Positions 7,078 through 8,808 of a stretch of 8,808 nucleotides of DNA are shown here, in pieces. The translations under genes were made by a program, and so were the position numbers. Positions within the stretch are counted from its first letter, which is position 1, and the number at the start of each line of letters is the position of its first letter. The stretch is taken from assembly GCA_023511475.1 (NCBI GenBank), contig JAIMBM010000095.1:1-8808 (forward strand), given 5' to 3'. The stretch comes from Anaerolineae bacterium (lineage in GTDB: Bacteria; Chloroflexota; Anaerolineae; SpSt-313). The notes under the pieces are model-generated. The model saw nothing but the letters and a program-made list of their open reading frames with translations, was not told the DNA's origin and ran no database searches.

Positions 7078-7108
7078 CAGAGCCATTGTGCCTGGAATGT
7101 GCCAGGCT
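7056..7108. repeat. Bulged 14-bp inverted repeat between divergent promoters
   Basis: AGCCTGGCCATTCC at 7056-7069 pairs with GGAATGTGCCAGGCT at 7094-7108, with one extra base in the right arm and 24 bases between. A smaller nested repeat, GCCTGG/CCAGGC at 7090-7107, shares the right arm. The left arm sits between the -35 and -10 of the leftward promoter, and the right arm lies about 20 bases upstream of the rightward -35. This arrangement suggests a shared operator for a dimeric or looping regulator; that role is inference. Confidence 0.5.
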
Positions 7109-7129
7109 TTCCCTCGACTTGGGCCAATT

Positions 7130-7158
7130 GTGACATGGCAGCTATCCTCTGCTATGAT
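7130..7158 (+). promoter_or_regulatory. Sigma70-type promoter of the histidine kinase gene
   Basis: GTGACA at 7130-7135 and TATGAT at 7153-7158 each match the consensus at five of six positions and are exactly 17 bases apart. Transcription would start near 7165, giving a leader of about 30 bases that contains GGAG at 7183-7186 before the ATG at 7194. Confidence 0.6.
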
Positions 7159-7162
7159 AGCA
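7150..7162. promoter_or_regulatory. Palindrome TGCTATGATAGCA over the -10 box
   Basis: A perfect odd palindrome, TGCTAT-G-ATAGCA, covers the whole -10 hexamer of the kinase promoter. A second copy of the half-site core, GCTATC, is at 7141-7146, and it is also complementary to GATAGC at 7156-7161. A repressor bound here would block the promoter. Chance occurrence of a 6-bp arm is not negligible. Confidence 0.3.
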
Positions 7163-7193
7163 CCGCGGCCGATGACCTGAATGGAGAGAGGCT

Positions 7194-8808
7194 ATGGCGT
7201 CAGATGCGCTTTCGATTAGACAGGGCGATACGTCAGCAGTGCTGGAGGATCTGACCCGAGACTCGTTCCGGCTGCTGCTGCCGGTCACCGCGGCAGTGAC
7301 CTGGGCGTGGGCGGTCGCAGTCCTGTACGGCATGGAGCGCCATGCGCCGCATGCCTATGGGGTGATGGCCCTGATGGCGGTGGTGGTGTGGCTTGGGTAC
7401 CGGCTGCACCGTCGGTGGCTCCGGCTGGCGATCGCCATCTATCTGGTGGGCGCCGTGGCGGCGACAACGACGATTGCCCTGTCGTTTCGCGGCGTCGGGG
7501 CGCTGTATCTCTATGTGGTGATTCTGCCCGTAGCGGCGACGCTGGTCTCCCCTGACGCGGTCTGGGGGCTGGCCTCTGTTGCGGGGGCGCTGGTGGTGGC
7601 GATCGGCCGCGCGGCATATGGCCTGCCGCTGGTGCAGATGGCACTGCCGGTGACGACCATCTTTCTCGCGGCACTGGCGCTGTGGCTCAGCTCGCGACGG
7701 CTGCTCACGGCCCTGGCATGGGCCCTCAATATGACCCGCGAGGCCCAGAAGAGTGCTGCCCTTGCGCGAGAGCACCGCGCCGAGGTGAGGCGAGTCCTCA
7801 AGAGCCTCGACGAGGCCTATGTCCGCCTCGAGCGCGCCAATGAGGCGCTGATCTATGCGCGGGAGGCGGCGGAAAGGGCGTATCAGTTCAAGGCCGAGTT
7901 CGTGGCCAACGTGTCCCATGAGTTGCGGACGCCGCTCAACCTGATCGTGGGGTTCAGCGAGTTGATCGCGACCGCGCCGGAGAGCTATGGAGGCGCCATC
8001 CTGCCCAACCCCTACCGGGGAGACGTGATGGCAATCTACCGCAGCGCCCGGCATCTCACAGACCTGATCAATGACGTGCTCGACCTGTCGAGGCTCGAGG
8101 CGGGTGCTATGCCCCTGCTGAAAGAGGAAGCCGACATAGGCGAGGTGGCAAAGGAGGCTGCCGAGATGGTGCGGGGCCTTGCCGAGGCGCGGGGGCTGCA
8201 GCTGGAGCTGTCCATCCCGGAGGGTCTGCCACCGGTGCGGCTGGACCGGACGCGAATCCGTCAGGTGCTCCTGAACCTGTTGACGAACGCGACGCGTTTC
8301 ACCGAGCGGGGCTGGATCGCGCTGAGAATCCGCACCGAGCATCGTGAGGTGCTCGTTTCTGTGGAGGACTCGGGGCAGGGCATACCCCCAGATCGGCTGG
8401 CGAGGGCGTTCGAGGCCTTCAGCCAACTGGACGACGACCACGTGCGGCAAGGGTCCGGGCTGGGCCTCGCAGTGAGCAAGCGGTTCGTCGAGTTGCACGG
8501 CGGGCGCATGTGGATCGACAGCAAGCCCGGCCGGGGCACGACGGTTGGGTTCAGCCTGCCGCTTGCAGAGGGCGTGGCGGATGGCGCCAGCCGCCGCAGC
8601 AGAAACGCTTTGCCGCACTGGCGGAGCGACTTGCCCACGGTCCTCGTGCTGCATGACGACGCGCGCACGCTGTCGCTGTTGCGACGGTATGTCGATGGCT
8701 GTGAGTTTGTGGTGGCGACGACGCCCGACGAGGCCCGGCACAAAGTTGGCGAGGTCTTTCCGGTTGCGGTCGTGGTGGATTCCGGCTGGCCCGGCGGCGT
8801 GCCCGCCG
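7194..8808 (+). CDS. Six-TM hybrid sensor histidine kinase with C-terminal receiver (cut by window edge)
   Basis: Inner-membrane two-component sensor. The 538 visible residues hold, in order, six predicted membrane helices (about 26-46, 53-71, 76-97, 101-118, 121-140, 147-167) with almost no extracytoplasmic loop, a charged coiled coil (about 182-235), the HisKA dimerisation domain with the phospho-accepting His242 in V-S-H-E-L-R-T-P, and a HATPase_c domain with N365 (N box), D-S-G-Q-G at 392-396 (G1) and G-S-G-L-G-L at 420-425 (G2). A receiver-like domain begins near 484 with the acidic pair D488-D489 and the likely phospho-acceptor D529; its conserved Thr and Lys would lie beyond the window. 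The lack of a periplasmic sensor suggests sensing in the membrane or cytosol. The ATG is fixed by GGAG seven bases upstream and an in-frame stop at 7173. It is divergent from the glycosidase unit, which it might control through a regulator outside the window. Confidence 0.95.
   Translation, partial: MASDALSIRQGDTSAVLEDLTRDSFRLLLPVTAAVTWAWAVAVLYGMERHAPHAYGVMALMAVVVWLGYRLHRRWLRLAIAIYLVGAVAATTTIALSFRGVGALYLYVVILPVAATLVSPDAVWGLASVAGALVVAIGRAAYGLPLVQMALPVTTIFLAALALWLSSRRLLTALAWALNMTREAQKSAALAREHRAEVRRVLKSLDEAYVRLERANEALIYAREAAERAYQFKAEFVANVSHELRTPLNLIVGFSELIATAPESYGGAILPNPYRGDVMAIYRSARHLTDLINDVLDLSRLEAGAMPLLKEEADIGEVAKEAAEMVRGLAEARGLQLELSIPEGLPPVRLDRTRIRQVLLNLLTNATRFTERGWIALRIRTEHREVLVSVEDSGQGIPPDRLARAFEAFSQLDDDHVRQGSGLGLAVSKRFVELHGGRMWIDSKPGRGTTVGFSLPLAEGVADGASRRSRNALPHWRSDLPTVLVLHDDARTLSLLRRYVDGCEFVVATTPDEARHKVGEVFPVAVVVDSGWPGGVPA

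Noticed and set aside
6988..7086. Upstream extension of the glycosidase-like protein by 33 codons
   Set aside because: The added residues are Arg/Pro-rich, would cover the predicted TATAAT, and the ATG at 6987 has a good AAAGGA ribosome site.
7233..8741. Minus-strand frame of 502 codons opposite the histidine kinase
   Set aside because: Gln/Arg/His-rich product typical of antisense frames; the plus strand encodes an intact kinase with all boxes.

Overview
This is a GC-rich bacterial chromosomal window with seven protein genes and no RNA genes, insertion sequences or CRISPR arrays that I can see. The best taxonomic hint is the solute-binding lipoprotein. Just after its lipidated Cys it has a spacer made of repeated V-K/R-E-T-V units ending in E-P-T-P, a style familiar from Chloroflexota (for example Anaerolineae) lipoproteins. 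I therefore lean to an uncultured or environmental Chloroflexota member, but this is inference and no marker gene is present.

Left part (1-2126): a minus-strand queE (preQ0/queuosine precursor synthesis) runs off the left edge. It is divergent from a plus-strand pair: a membrane-anchored Clp-fold serine protease of the SDH/DUF114 family, then 22 bp later an isoprenylcysteine-carboxyl-methyltransferase-like integral membrane methyltransferase. The 130-bp gap 475-604 between queE and the protease holds the SD-like stretch of the protease at 594-600; I see no convincing promoter in it.

Middle part (2213-6987): three minus-strand genes, read right to left, look like one transcription unit. They are a GH127-like six-hairpin glycosidase with the Cys/Glu zinc-site residues, an orphan Tat-type sugar-family ABC solute-binding lipoprotein, and an MttB-superfamily methyltransferase without pyrrolysine. 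The 113-bp gap before the lipoprotein has an extra strong Shine-Dalgarno and a hairpin at the real ribosome site. The gap before mttB has a perfect 14-bp hairpin. No permease, ATPase, corrinoid protein or corrinoid:carrier methyltransferase is in the window. The cluster could take up and process a methylated and/or glycosylated compound, but the substrate is unknown.

Right part (6988-8808): a 206-bp divergent intergenic region carries a perfect TATAAT for the leftward unit, a good sigma70-type promoter for the rightward gene, a long bulged inverted repeat between them, and a short palindrome on the rightward -10 box. The rightward gene is a six-TM hybrid histidine kinase whose C-terminal receiver is cut by the window edge. 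Its position suggests, without proof, that it could sense or regulate the glycosidase/transport/methyltransferase unit.
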